Below are positions 1 to 6,520 of a stretch of 24,196 bases of DNA, piece by piece; positions within the stretch are counted from its first letter, which is position 1; every line of letters starts with the position of its first letter. The position numbers were made by a program, and so were the translations under genes. Source of the stretch: a virus; the IMG/VR virus record IMGVR_UViG_3300020185_000258, positions 1 to 24,196 of that record. The stretch is one strand, 5' to 3'. The notes beneath the pieces were generated by a model. It worked only from the letters and a program-made list of their open reading frames with translations. It had not been told where the DNA came from and made no database searches.

Positions 1-1
1 T

Positions 2-121
2 TGGCACTCAAGTTTTGATGTGGAGTCTAATCGGAAGAAAATATTCCTAAAAGGAAGAGTTGATGACCTTGAGTTACGGATTAGAGATTTAATAGAAACC
101 TTTAAAACAAAAGAGAAATGA
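2..121 (+). CDS. 3' end of an unknown protein gene
   Basis: An open frame runs in from the left edge and gives 39 residues before TGA. The visible C-terminus is charged and probably helical (ending in DLIETFKTKEK). Its stop overlaps the ATG of the next mini-gene in an ATGA arrangement, which supports it being the real end of a translated gene. The N-terminus and any domain are outside the window, so no function can be given. Confidence 0.6.
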   Translation, partial: WHSSFDVESNRKKIFLKGRVDDLELRIRDLIETFKTKEK

Positions 122-192
122 AAGAGATAGTAATAATCACTTTGCTTGTAAGTGTGATGTTTATGTACCTCACTAATAAAGAAAAGAAGTGA
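118..192 (+). CDS. 24-aa membrane peptide
   Basis: This very short frame encodes a charged N-terminus (MKEI), about 16 hydrophobic residues and a lysine-rich tail (NKEKK), as expected of a single membrane span. The start overlaps the upstream stop as ATGA, and its own stop overlaps a GTG start downstream, so it sits in a chain of coupled genes. The support is positional and compositional only. Small membrane proteins of this type in phages can be holins, antiholins or superinfection-exclusion factors, but nothing here decides between them. Confidence 0.5.
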   Translation: MKEIVIITLLVSVMFMYLTNKEKK

Positions 193-254
193 AAGACATA
201 CTGTTAGAACTAATGAAACGTGATCTAGAAGAATATGGAATTGAATCAGACTGA
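189..254 (+). CDS. 21-aa charged peptide, GTG start
   Basis: The frame starts with GTG inside the previous stop (GTGA overlap) and encodes a 21-residue acidic, amphipathic peptide (MKDILLELMKRDLEEYGIES at its start). It ends within the next gene. Because it is so short and uses GTG, it could be an accidental frame bridging two real genes. It is listed because the overlaps on both sides follow the same pattern as the neighbours. Confidence 0.35.
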   Translation: MKDILLELMKRDLEEYGIESD

Positions 255-360
255 CATACAAGCTATCATTGAAATTGTGATAGTAGGAACTTTTACTGCA
301 GGCTTTTTTGGATATTTAATATGGAAAATGGGTAAGAACCCTGATAATCATGGAAAATGA
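235..360 (+). CDS. 41-aa single-span membrane protein
   Basis: The protein has a polar N-terminus (MELNQTDIQ), a hydrophobic segment at about residues 10-31 with small residues (VGTFTAGFFGYLIW), and a positively charged polar C-terminus. This fits one membrane span with the tail in the cytoplasm. It overlaps the previous gene by 20 nt and the next by 11 nt. The family was not recognised. A holin-like or membrane-regulatory role is possible from size and topology alone. Confidence 0.55.
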   Translation: MELNQTDIQAIIEIVIVGTFTAGFFGYLIWKMGKNPDNHGK

Positions 361-472
361 TATTCAAAAAACTATCAGACAGATAGAAAGATTGAGAAAA
401 GCTGAACGCATTGCTACATTTATTACAGGATGCTTGCTGGTACTATTAATAATAACGTTTATATATGGATGA
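350..472 (+). CDS. 40-aa membrane protein with basic N-terminal helix
   Basis: Residues 1-20 form a charged helix (KTIRQIERLRKAER). A strongly hydrophobic segment follows at about 21-39 (FITGCLLVLLIITF) and reaches almost to the C-terminus, like a tail-anchored protein. The start lies inside the preceding gene and the stop overlaps the next ATG as ATGGATGA, so it is the fourth coupled mini-gene in a row. No homologue is recognised. Confidence 0.55.
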   Translation: MENDIQKTIRQIERLRKAERIATFITGCLLVLLIITFIYG

Positions 473-746
473 TTTAGAAGGACAACACAGAAAAGTAACC
501 AAAACTATACTGTTAGCACAACTATTTCTAGAATCTATAGATGATCTAAAAGATACACAGTACTACAGGCAAGATGTAAAGAGTGCTACTAACAACTTGG
601 AAAAGAAGTTAGAACGATTTTTAATTCTACCAAACAAATATCTTATGGGTGAAGCCGAAGATGTTATGATGCGTTTGAGTAGAGGTGCAGAGAATATACT
701 TAACCAAACTTTAGAAGATATTTATGAGCAAGACAGCATGGGATAG
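465..746 (+). CDS. unknown 93-aa helical protein
   Basis: The protein is small, mostly helical, and rich in Leu, Lys, Asp and Glu, with no cysteines, membrane span or recognisable catalytic motif. Heptad-like spacing around residues 37-55 (DVKSATNNLEKKLERF) suggests a short coiled coil or helix bundle. It starts within the previous mini-gene and overlaps the next gene by 23 nt, so it belongs to the same coupled transcript. Function unknown. Confidence 0.7.
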   Translation: MDDLEGQHRKVTKTILLAQLFLESIDDLKDTQYYRQDVKSATNNLEKKLERFLILPNKYLMGEAEDVMMRLSRGAENILNQTLEDIYEQDSMG

Positions 747-1122
747 ATATGGTAGTCCACAACGGATGATATCCCTTAACCAAAAGATTTTTGATATGTT
801 TGCCCGCTATGTAGGGACAGAACTTAATTTAAAGTTTTTAATGAACGATGACCGTTATGCATTTAATACTGGATTTAAAAATGGTATTGAAGTATATACT
901 TTAAGATGGTATCAATCAAGCTTTGTAAGTGAAGAACGTCAAGAAGATATTAAGAAACTATTTCCTATTAAAATAGGTAACCTTCAATTCAACTTTGAGA
1001 CCGTATATGATTACGACTATGATGATGAAAGAGATTACCTTCCTGCTATAGGATTTAGCATCACTGAATTAAGTACAGAACCAACAAGAGACGATCAAAT
1101 ATTTATCTACTGGGAACAATGA
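724..1122 (+). CDS. unknown 132-aa acidic protein
   Basis: The protein is soluble and rich in aromatic residues, with no visible signal peptide or membrane span. A tyrosine/aspartate-rich patch (DYDYDDERDY) lies near residues 96-105. It overlaps the 93-aa gene upstream by 23 nt and the MazG-like gene downstream by 4 nt (ATGA), so all three are probably translated from one message. I do not recognise a family, and the acidic Tyr/Asp patch is the only notable feature. Confidence 0.75.
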   Translation: MSKTAWDRYGSPQRMISLNQKIFDMFARYVGTELNLKFLMNDDRYAFNTGFKNGIEVYTLRWYQSSFVSEERQEDIKKLFPIKIGNLQFNFETVYDYDYDDERDYLPAIGFSITELSTEPTRDDQIFIYWEQ

Positions 1123-1481
1123 AAAAACAAATAGAACAAATCAGAGAGTTTGAATCAGCATTTAATATTAATCCTGATAGTCAAACAGCATTCACAAAGT
1201 TTAATCTGCTACTAGAAGAACTAGAAGAATATGTAGCTGCAGCTAAAGCTAATGACCACGTTGAAATAGCAGATGCTATTACAGATATTCTATACATAGC
1301 TTTTGGTATTGTAACTAAGCATAACTTGGATGATAAAATAGAAGCTCTATTTGATGAAGTTCACTCTAGTAATATGAGTAAACTTGGTGCAGATGGTAAA
1401 CCAATTTATCGTAATGACGGTAAAGTATTAAAAGGACCACTGTATTTTAAACCAGACCTAAAGAAAATATTAGAGGCTTAG
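1119..1481 (+). CDS. MazG-like NTP pyrophosphohydrolase (all-alpha NTP-PPase)
   Basis: This 120-aa protein has the hallmarks of the MazG/HisE all-alpha nucleotide pyrophosphatase superfamily: an E-x-x-E pair at about residues 34-37 (LLEELEEY), followed by E49-x-x-D52 with D56 (EIADAITDILY), the Mg2+-binding set. A later HSSNMSKLG segment and a YFKPDL ending are typical of phage members resembling phosphoribosyl-ATP pyrophosphohydrolase. Such enzymes hydrolyse (d)NTPs to (d)NMP and PPi; phage versions are thought to adjust nucleotide pools or alarmone signals during infection. The exact substrate cannot be read from sequence. The gene overlaps its upstream neighbour by 4 nt and is followed by an 80-nt spacer, so it probably ends a co-translated group. 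Confidence 0.85.
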   Translation: MKKQIEQIREFESAFNINPDSQTAFTKFNLLLEELEEYVAAAKANDHVEIADAITDILYIAFGIVTKHNLDDKIEALFDEVHSSNMSKLGADGKPIYRNDGKVLKGPLYFKPDLKKILEA

Positions 1482-1561
1482 CTATACTCTCAGCTTTAAT
1501 ATTTGAATACTATTGCACAAGTGTGAGATAAGTTTATTTTTGTTTAAACTCCTGTGTAATA

Positions 1562-1819
1562 ATGCTATATCAATTACCTAATGGCCGTGTAATAGAAATA
1601 AGTCTAGACTATTATCTCTCTATGGATGATGATGAGCTAGATGAATTTACGCGCTTAAACTTAGGTACAACTATAGAGAATCCTTTTACAGGTTCTGCTT
1701 TAGATGGTAAGTATATGGCGTATGAAGATATGTCTGATGAAGATGTAGAACCAGAACTTCCTGATATTGATATTGACGATAAACTTCTTGATGAAGATTT
1801 TTTACGTGATGATATTTAA
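1562..1819 (+). CDS. very acidic 85-aa protein
   Basis: The N-terminal half looks folded (MLYQLPNGRVIEISLDYYLS). The C-terminal 35 residues are almost continuous Asp/Glu with hydrophobics, ending DEDFLRDDI. By hand count roughly 26 of 85 residues are acidic against five basic, so the net charge is strongly negative. The gene stands alone, with an 80-nt leader and an intrinsic terminator directly after the stop, which suggests its own transcript or a read-through boundary. Possible roles include a DNA mimic (anti-restriction or anti-nucleoid) or a regulator with a disordered acidic tail. These are inferences; no family is recognised. Confidence 0.75.
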   Translation: MLYQLPNGRVIEISLDYYLSMDDDELDEFTRLNLGTTIENPFTGSALDGKYMAYEDMSDEDVEPELPDIDIDDKLLDEDFLRDDI

Positions 1820-1824
1820 CCTAT

Positions 1825-1855
1825 AACCCTGGCAATAGTCGGGGTTTCTTTTTTT
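1825..1855 (+). terminator. intrinsic terminator after the 85-aa gene
   Basis: A 7-bp stem (AACCCTG pairing with CGGGGTT, one T-G wobble) encloses an 8-nt loop and is followed by a T-rich run (TCTTTTTTT). It lies 5 nt after the stop codon and is oriented for plus-strand transcripts. Confidence 0.85.
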
Positions 1856-1874
1856 AACTAAATTATATTTTATT

Positions 1875-2474
1875 ATGAACGCAGTAAAAATTATTGCAAA
1901 CGAAGACGGACAGATTGTAAATGTAAACAGTAATTCACCAGAGTATGGTTACGTTAGAATCGGTCAAACTATTTCTAAGTTCAACCCAGATGGTTGGATT
2001 TCAACAGAAGAAAGATACTTTCTTTTAAAAGGTAAGCTTGAAGCATTACAAAACTCAGGTCTAGATTCTAATAGTGTTTTACCAGGTAAACTTATTAGAC
2101 AAGAATCTTTAGAACCATTTGATGATTACTCTCAACCTAAAGTTGCAGGTACTTCAGGTGTAGTATGTAAGCTTAACGGTCAACCTATTTACTCTAGAGT
2201 AGTATGGGATCAGACTGGTACAGCTCATGATGTTCTTATTGCACATGACAATAAAGAAGAAATCATTGCTAGCCTTGCAAATAACAATGTAAAACCTATT
2301 GTTAACCCAGGTGATATTTCAGATGCTTTTGAAACAGAAGAAGAAGTATCAAATGAAATTGAAGAAGAAGTAGAGTCTAAATTTGACAACTCTCTAAACG
2401 AAGAAGTAGAAGTTGAAGAAACCATTGACGAAACTGTTGATGAGTTAGATTTAGAAACTGACTTTGAGTTATAA
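1875..2474 (+). CDS. unknown 199-aa protein with long acidic tail
   Basis: Residues 1 to about 145 form a mixed alpha/beta domain rich in Gly and Asn (IANEDGQIVNVNSNSPEYGY near the start; later SGVVCKLNGQPIYSR). The last 50 or so residues are a low-complexity Glu/Asp/Val tail ending LETDFEL. A folded domain plus an acidic hydrophobic-tipped tail is reminiscent of proteins that recruit partners, such as SSBs, but the N-terminal domain is not clearly an OB fold. The gene is flanked by intrinsic terminators on both sides, so it forms a single-gene unit and may be highly or separately expressed. The start follows an A/T-only leader (AAATTATATTTTATT). Function unknown. Confidence 0.8.
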   Translation: MNAVKIIANEDGQIVNVNSNSPEYGYVRIGQTISKFNPDGWISTEERYFLLKGKLEALQNSGLDSNSVLPGKLIRQESLEPFDDYSQPKVAGTSGVVCKLNGQPIYSRVVWDQTGTAHDVLIAHDNKEEIIASLANNNVKPIVNPGDISDAFETEEEVSNEIEEEVESKFDNSLNEEVEVEETIDETVDELDLETDFEL

Positions 2475-2480
2475 GAATAT

Positions 2481-2510
2481 GGGGAGGGTAACACCTCCCC
2501 TATATTTTTC
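2481..2510 (+). terminator. intrinsic terminator after the 199-aa gene
   Basis: A perfect 7-bp GC stem (GGGGAGG with CCTCCCC) encloses a 6-nt loop and is followed by TATATTTTTC. It sits 6 nt past the stop codon. The flanking ATAT and TATAT can extend the stem. Confidence 0.88.
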
Positions 2511-2536
2511 TTATCTTAGTGTCTTAATATATACTT

Positions 2537-2866
2537 ATGGAAATTAATTTATTTACTCCAGAGGAGATTGTATTCTTGTATTTAAGACATGAAAAATACA
2601 GAAAAGTACATGATGATGTAACGGAGTCTATTAAAGAACTTAACAAGGAGGGCGTAGAAACCCAACCTAGCTTACGGGACTTAAAGAATAACGTACATAT
2701 TGAAATGCTTAATGCATTAAACGAAAAACTAAAACCTATCTATGAGATAATTATAGATACTCATCCTGAAATACTATCAGAAATTCAAAGAGTTGTAGAT
2801 AACCCTATGAATTTACCAGATAGTCCTTTTGAAGAAGAAGAGGATGATAATGAAGATCTATTCTAA
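2537..2866 (+). CDS. unknown 109-aa protein with acidic C-terminus
   Basis: The protein is predicted helical, with an N-terminal segment (LFTPEEIVFLYLRHEKY) and a C-terminal stretch of Glu/Asp ending EDNE-type residues then DLF. There are no cysteines, membrane spans or catalytic motifs. It follows a terminator after a 26-nt leader, so it probably begins a new transcript with the HNH-like gene 1 nt downstream of its stop. The acidic-hydrophobic C-terminal tip resembles replisome-binding tails of SSB-like proteins, which is only suggestive. Family not recognised. Confidence 0.75.
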   Translation: MEINLFTPEEIVFLYLRHEKYRKVHDDVTESIKELNKEGVETQPSLRDLKNNVHIEMLNALNEKLKPIYEIIIDTHPEILSEIQRVVDNPMNLPDSPFEEEEDDNEDLF

Positions 2867-2867
2867 A

Positions 2868-3269
2868 ATGAAAAACAGAAAAAAGTTTTGTAATGGCTGT
2901 GAGTCAGAGCAGTTTATATGGAAAAAGGAAGGTGCTGATTTGTTTTGCAAGTCTTGTTGGGCTAAAGTAAAAGCTAAAGACCCAGATGCTCCTAAGTTAA
3001 ATCCTGTATCTGCTAGAAAAGCTAGTATGGATAAGACATATTCTAAATTACGCCGTGATTTTTTATTACAAAAGCCATTTTGTGAAGCAAGTTTACCTGG
3101 TTGTACTACTAAGGGTACAGATATCCATCATACATATTTTGGTAATGATAGAGAGAAGTATTACTTAATAACTTCAACCTGGAAAACTGTATGTAGAAAT
3201 TGTCATAATCAGATTCACGATAAACTATCCAGTGAAGAGCTAATAGAACGTGGACTTAAAAAAGTATAG
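2868..3269 (+). CDS. HNH-type nuclease with N-terminal zinc ribbon
   Basis: The protein carries two pairs of CxxC-type cysteines near the N-terminus (FCNGC, then FCKSC), a zinc ribbon. A treble-clef/HNH-like core follows: C-x-G-C (LPGC), a DIHH motif, and a terminal CRNCHNQIHD with the CxxC and metal-binding histidines. This order (HH, then about 25 residues, then CxxCHxxIH) fits a beta-beta-alpha-metal HNH nuclease. Phage HNH proteins act as homing nucleases, recombination nucleases (NinG-like) or packaging cofactors; the place among recombination genes favours a recombination role. I chose the ATG at 2868, just after the upstream stop. In-frame ATGs at 2829 and 2853 would overlap the acidic gene and add only basic residues. 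Confidence 0.72.
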   Translation: MKNRKKFCNGCESEQFIWKKEGADLFCKSCWAKVKAKDPDAPKLNPVSARKASMDKTYSKLRRDFLLQKPFCEASLPGCTTKGTDIHHTYFGNDREKYYLITSTWKTVCRNCHNQIHDKLSSEELIERGLKKV

Positions 3270-3271
3270 AG

Positions 3272-3511
3272 ATGTATAAAATAACAGATAGAATTAAGAT
3301 TACAATGACAGAGAAAGTTAACATTGATGGTGTTACTAAGTCAGTTATACAATGGATTAATAGCGATCCTATAGTTCTAGATCGTTACTTATATAAAAAC
3401 CCTCATTTAAAATTAAACCCACACGGTGAGTTATCCTTGAAGAAAAAACTAAATGAAAAAGACGAGAGATCAAATACAAAAAGAAGCTCTTCAGATAGCT
3501 TTAAAGAATGA
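3272..3511 (+). CDS. unknown 79-aa protein overlapping the helicase start
   Basis: This is a small basic protein beginning MYKITDRIKITMTEKV, with beta-strand-like alternation for the first 45 residues and a polar Lys/Ser-rich end. It starts 2 nt after the HNH gene, which supports translation. Its last 59 nt overlap the helicase gene in another frame, so the C-terminal 20 residues are constrained by that gene and may carry little function. No homologue is recognised. Confidence 0.6.
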   Translation: MYKITDRIKITMTEKVNIDGVTKSVIQWINSDPIVLDRYLYKNPHLKLNPHGELSLKKKLNEKDERSNTKRSSSDSFKE

Positions 3512-4577
3512 CCGCTGCACATTAGCCATTTCTATGGGTGTTGGTAAGACATTAATAGGATTAAAACATATGGCTCAAATATATACTCCTGGGTCTAAAT
3601 TCCTAGTAGTAGCTCCTAAACTTTCTATACATCAGTCTTGGAAAGATGATGCTGAAAAGTTTAATCTAGATTGGTTAATAGAGCATGTTACTTTTACTAC
3701 ATACCTATCACTAACTAAACAAGAGAGTAATATATTTAAACATATATACCTTGATGAATGTCACAGCCTTAAATACAATCATGACTTCTTTTTAATGTCC
3801 CAACAAAAAGCGGGGATATTAGGACTAACAGGTACACCCCCAGTTAGAAACGGATCAGAGAAGTATGAGATGATAAACAAGTTCTGTCCAGTTATGTACA
3901 CTTTTGGTGTAGATGATGCAACTGAGAATAATATTCTTAATGATTATCAGATTGTAATTCATACTATGGGGCTTAGTTCAGATAATAACCTATGGGTTAA
4001 TATGAAGAACGGCAAGAGTTTTAGAACTAGTGAAGTATCTCAGTATAACTTTTGGTCTGAAAGAGTAGCATCAGCTGGCCCAGGTCAAGCTAAGGCTATT
4101 GCTTCCGTACAAAGAATGAAAGCTATGATGAGTTTTGAAACTAAAGAAAGGTATGCCGCTGCATTAGCCAATCAGATTACGAATAAGTGTATCATCTTTG
4201 CTAACACTAAAGATCAAGCTGATAAATTGTGTAGGGATAGTTACCATTCTGGAAATCCTGATAGTGAAGATAATCTAGAAATGTTTAAGAACGGTAATAT
4301 AAGCCGTTTAAGCTGCGTTCTCCAATTGAGTGAGGGTGTTACTATACCCAACCTTAAATCAGGCATTATACTGCATGCCTATGGCAATGAGACCAAGAGT
4401 GCACAGCGTATTGGTAGATTACTTAGACTTAATCCTAATGATAAATCAACATGTCACATTCTTGCGTATCAAGATACCGTAGATATGATGTGGATAAGAA
4501 AAGCTTTAAAGAGCTTTGATTCATCTAAGATTAAATACTATGATCATTTAAACTTTACTTACAGAGATTATGAATAA
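3453..4577 (+). CDS. SF2 DNA/RNA helicase
   Basis: This 374-aa protein is a compact superfamily 2 helicase. Visible motifs in order are: a Q-like N-terminus (RDQIQKEALQIA), Walker A GVGKT at 29-33, motif II DECH at 101-104, motif III LTGTP at 125-129, motif IV IIFANTKDQA at about 247-256, motif V LSEGVTIPN at about 292-300, and motif VI QRIGRLLRL at 318-326. It contains both RecA-like domains and little else. The arrangement resembles phage UvsW-type or small DEAD/DEAH-like helicases used in branch migration, recombination-dependent replication or RNA unwinding. The start must be near 3453 because the Q-like motif begins at residue 5. It overlaps the next gene by 8 nt. Confidence 0.92.
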   Translation: MKKTRDQIQKEALQIALKNDRCTLAISMGVGKTLIGLKHMAQIYTPGSKFLVVAPKLSIHQSWKDDAEKFNLDWLIEHVTFTTYLSLTKQESNIFKHIYLDECHSLKYNHDFFLMSQQKAGILGLTGTPPVRNGSEKYEMINKFCPVMYTFGVDDATENNILNDYQIVIHTMGLSSDNNLWVNMKNGKSFRTSEVSQYNFWSERVASAGPGQAKAIASVQRMKAMMSFETKERYAAALANQITNKCIIFANTKDQADKLCRDSYHSGNPDSEDNLEMFKNGNISRLSCVLQLSEGVTIPNLKSGIILHAYGNETKSAQRIGRLLRLNPNDKSTCHILAYQDTVDMMWIRKALKSFDSSKIKYYDHLNFTYRDYE

Positions 4578-4944
4578 TGTACAAGTAACACTAACTAAAA
4601 AAGACGGTAAGCTATTATTTCGTAACAGTACAGAAGAAAAAGCATACAACGATTTTATATTCAATTTACCAGAAGGTGCACAAGCAGATGTTTTTATGAG
4701 TACAGATGCTAGTGGTAAGAGTACTAACTTTCAACTAGCTAAGATTCACAAATCAATTAGAGATCTTGCTTCTTTTACAGGAGCTACCTTTGATGATATG
4801 AAACTAGAAGTAAAAAAGAAAGCAGGACTTTCAACAGGCCCTGCTTCTTTTAAATCTTTTGCTGATTGCAGTAAAGAAGAAATTAATCTTGCTATACAAG
4901 CTGCTATAGATATTGGTGACTTTACCGGTATTAATCTTCGGTAG
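4570..4944 (+). CDS. possible NinB-like recombination protein
   Basis: This 124-aa protein has an N-terminal strand-rich part (VQVTLTKKDGKLLF), a helix-turn region (LAKIHKSIRDLASFTGATFD) and a C-terminal helix that follows FADCSKEEINLAIQAAID. The pattern of a small helical domain followed by a serine-rich turn, SKEE and a final long helix recalls the C-terminal half of lambda NinB-like ssDNA-binding recombination mediators, but the conserved tryptophans of NinB are absent. The place between an SF2 helicase and UDG is consistent with recombination or repair. An alternative is an unrelated small replication accessory protein. Its 3' end overlaps a minus-strand gene tail to tail by 14 nt. Confidence 0.55.
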   Translation: MNNVQVTLTKKDGKLLFRNSTEEKAYNDFIFNLPEGAQADVFMSTDASGKSTNFQLAKIHKSIRDLASFTGATFDDMKLEVKKKAGLSTGPASFKSFADCSKEEINLAIQAAIDIGDFTGINLR

Positions 4945-5209
4945 ATTCTGTATCAATATCTTTAGGAGTAATTTTATTTTGCTTCTCAGCTTCTTGTTCA
5001 ATCTCACGCATTAAGACTACAACTGTCTGTAAATGAGCAACATAAGCATCATCTATAGTATTGTTTTTAATCTTATCAAATACTTCAGTAATGTACTGAG
5101 GTTCTTTGTCTTCTAAGAGGTAGAACATTAAAGCTTGTACACGCTGGTAAAAGCTTCCATTCACTTTGATATCAATGATATCTTCTTCTTTAATAGTACT
5201 AACAATCAT
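4931..5209 (-). CDS. unknown 92-aa acidic protein, antisense to neighbours
   Basis: The protein has a short N-terminal beta segment (MIVSTIKEEDIIDIKVNG), a helical middle (FYQRVQALMFYLLED) and a Lys/Glu/Asp-rich helical C-terminus ending DTESTED. It has no membrane span or motif. It is the only minus-strand gene within this plus-strand block, overlaps the upstream plus gene tail to tail, and starts 11 bp from the divergent UDG start. Its promoter must therefore lie inside the UDG coding region. Its orientation suggests separate timing or a regulatory role, but the family is not recognised. Confidence 0.72.
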   Translation of the reverse strand: MIVSTIKEEDIIDIKVNGSFYQRVQALMFYLLEDKEPQYITEVFDKIKNNTIDDAYVAHLQTVVVLMREIEQEAEKQNKITPKDIDTESTED

Positions 5210-5220
5210 AATATACGTAT

Positions 5221-5934
5221 ATGGTTAAAGCGAATATAGTAAACTCTTCTGAGTTTGCAGGTAAAATTTATCAAAAATTAGAACCAACTGGTTGGAATAC
5301 AGTGCTTAGAACATTTATAAAGTCTAGTGATTTTACCACACTGCTTGATAAACTTCAAAATGAAGTAGCATTAGATAAAAGATTCACACCAACTTTTAAG
5401 TATGTATTTAAAGCATTTGAAGAATGCCATTACAAAGACACTAGAGTAATTGTATTAGGTCAAGATCCATACCCGCAAATTAACGTAGCAGATGGTCTTG
5501 CTTTTTCATGTAGTAGACAAGGTAGAACTGAAAAGTCATTACAGTATGTACACTCTGCTATGCAAAAGACTGTAGAAAATGCACAACCCAGTGTAAATAA
5601 TCTACAATACTTAGCAGATCAGGGTGTACTATTATTAAACACAGCCCTTACTACACAAATAGGTAAACCAGGAACACATCAAGACTATTGGAAACCTTTT
5701 ATGGCACATCTTCTTGACTATGTGAGAATGGATAAACCTAATATTGTATACCTACTACTAGGTAAGAAAGCAGAATTCTGGGAAGATCTTATAGATCAAC
5801 CAGATAATGTAGTTAAAGCATCTCATCCAGCCAGTGCAGCATATGCAGCTAAACATGAGTGGGATTGCAATGACTGCTTTAATAAAGTAAATGAAATCTT
5901 GGCTTCACAGGAGTTGCCAAGTATTAATTGGTAG
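5221..5934 (+). CDS. ung: uracil-DNA glycosylase, family 1 (variant motifs)
   Basis: This 237-aa enzyme removes uracil from DNA to start base-excision repair. The water-activating loop is GQDPYP at residues 80-85 (usual family 1 form GQDPYH), followed by DGLAFS. The GVLLLNTALT segment (135-144) supplies the uracil-binding Asn140. The Leu-intercalation loop is HPASAAYA from His202 (usual form HPSPLSA). The C-terminus ends PSINW, the usual family 1 finish. Length matches family 1 enzymes. Catalytic Asp82 and His202 are kept, so activity is likely although both signature loops differ. Its start lies 11 bp from a divergent gene, and a terminator follows the stop. Confidence 0.93.
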   Translation: MVKANIVNSSEFAGKIYQKLEPTGWNTVLRTFIKSSDFTTLLDKLQNEVALDKRFTPTFKYVFKAFEECHYKDTRVIVLGQDPYPQINVADGLAFSCSRQGRTEKSLQYVHSAMQKTVENAQPSVNNLQYLADQGVLLLNTALTTQIGKPGTHQDYWKPFMAHLLDYVRMDKPNIVYLLLGKKAEFWEDLIDQPDNVVKASHPASAAYAAKHEWDCNDCFNKVNEILASQELPSINW

Positions 5935-5961
5935 GAGAGGGGAAACCCTCTTCTATCTTTT
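5934..5961. terminator. terminator between converging genes
   Basis: An 8-bp stem (GGAGAGGG with CCCTCTTC, one G-T wobble) is capped by a GAAA loop and followed on the plus strand by TATCTTTT. It separates UDG (plus) from the spanin-like gene (minus), whose stop lies at 5960-5962, so it may serve both strands. The T-run is better for the plus strand. Confidence 0.75.
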
Positions 5962-6520
5962 AAAATGGTAAGATACCTTTAAACTTAAGGTATATACTAC
6001 CCGCAACAGCGGCAATCATCAAACCAATAAACCCTTTAAACTTACGGTTAGCTTTTTTAAGATCGGATTCTAACTGTGTAATTACTTGCTGTCTAGCAAA
6101 TAGATCTTTTTCTAATGAAAACTTAATGCTATCTAATTTAGCAATATCTTTTTTAAGTATACCTTCTAAAGCTCTGTCACGAACTGTTTCAGTTTTTGTG
6201 ACAGTCTTGTATTGAACCTTAACTGGACAACCAAATGATACGTTTCCTGCAGAATCTATACGTAAAGTACTACCGTCTGTAAAGATTGTATCAATTTCTT
6301 TATATGAAGAGATTGTATTGACAACTGATGAATCAGCTTGATAGAGAGTATCAATCTTTGTTTCTACTACAGTATCATTGATGCAGTATCCTCTACGGAT
6401 TACTTCTTCTGCTATGATATTAAATTTGGAAGTGTCTTTGAGAACCTGTTTAACAGGATTACAACTGGTTATTAGGAACAAACCTACTAGAATCGCTAGT
6501 ATGTTTTGGAATAACCGCAT
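5960..6520 (-). CDS. spanin-like lipoprotein with C-terminal membrane anchor
   Basis: The protein starts with a compact lipoprotein signal (MRLFQNILAI, then LVGLFLITSC) with the lipid-accepting Cys20. A periplasmic region of about 140 residues follows, with beta-rich and coiled-coil parts, and a C-terminal hydrophobic segment at about 164-180 (FIGLMIAAVAGSIYLKF). An outer-membrane lipid anchor plus an inner-membrane span in one chain is the layout of unimolecular spanins such as T1 gp11, which fuse the two membranes in the last step of lysis. I chose the ATG at 6520 because it places the signal peptide at the N-terminus; the in-frame ATG at 6541 adds seven polar residues. The gene start overlaps the upstream membrane/coiled-coil gene by about 62 nt, as Rz1 overlaps Rz. 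Confidence 0.72.
   Translation of the reverse strand: MRLFQNILAILVGLFLITSCNPVKQVLKDTSKFNIIAEEVIRRGYCINDTVVETKIDTLYQADSSVVNTISSYKEIDTIFTDGSTLRIDSAGNVSFGCPVKVQYKTVTKTETVRDRALEGILKKDIAKLDSIKFSLEKDLFARQQVITQLESDLKKANRKFKGFIGLMIAAVAGSIYLKFKGILPF

Noticed and set aside
1529-1536. TAAGTTTA as a recurrent promoter element (also near 11163 and 21957)
   Set aside because: The same or nearly the same word also occurs inside genes, for example near 10047, as expected by chance in AT-rich DNA, and spacing to an upstream TTG is inconsistent.
2225-2494. Minus-strand 89-aa Ser/Thr-rich frame
   Set aside because: It mirrors the Glu/Asp-rich tail of the plus-strand 199-aa gene, whose repetitive GAA/GTA codons read as Ser/Thr-rich in antisense, and it runs across a terminator.
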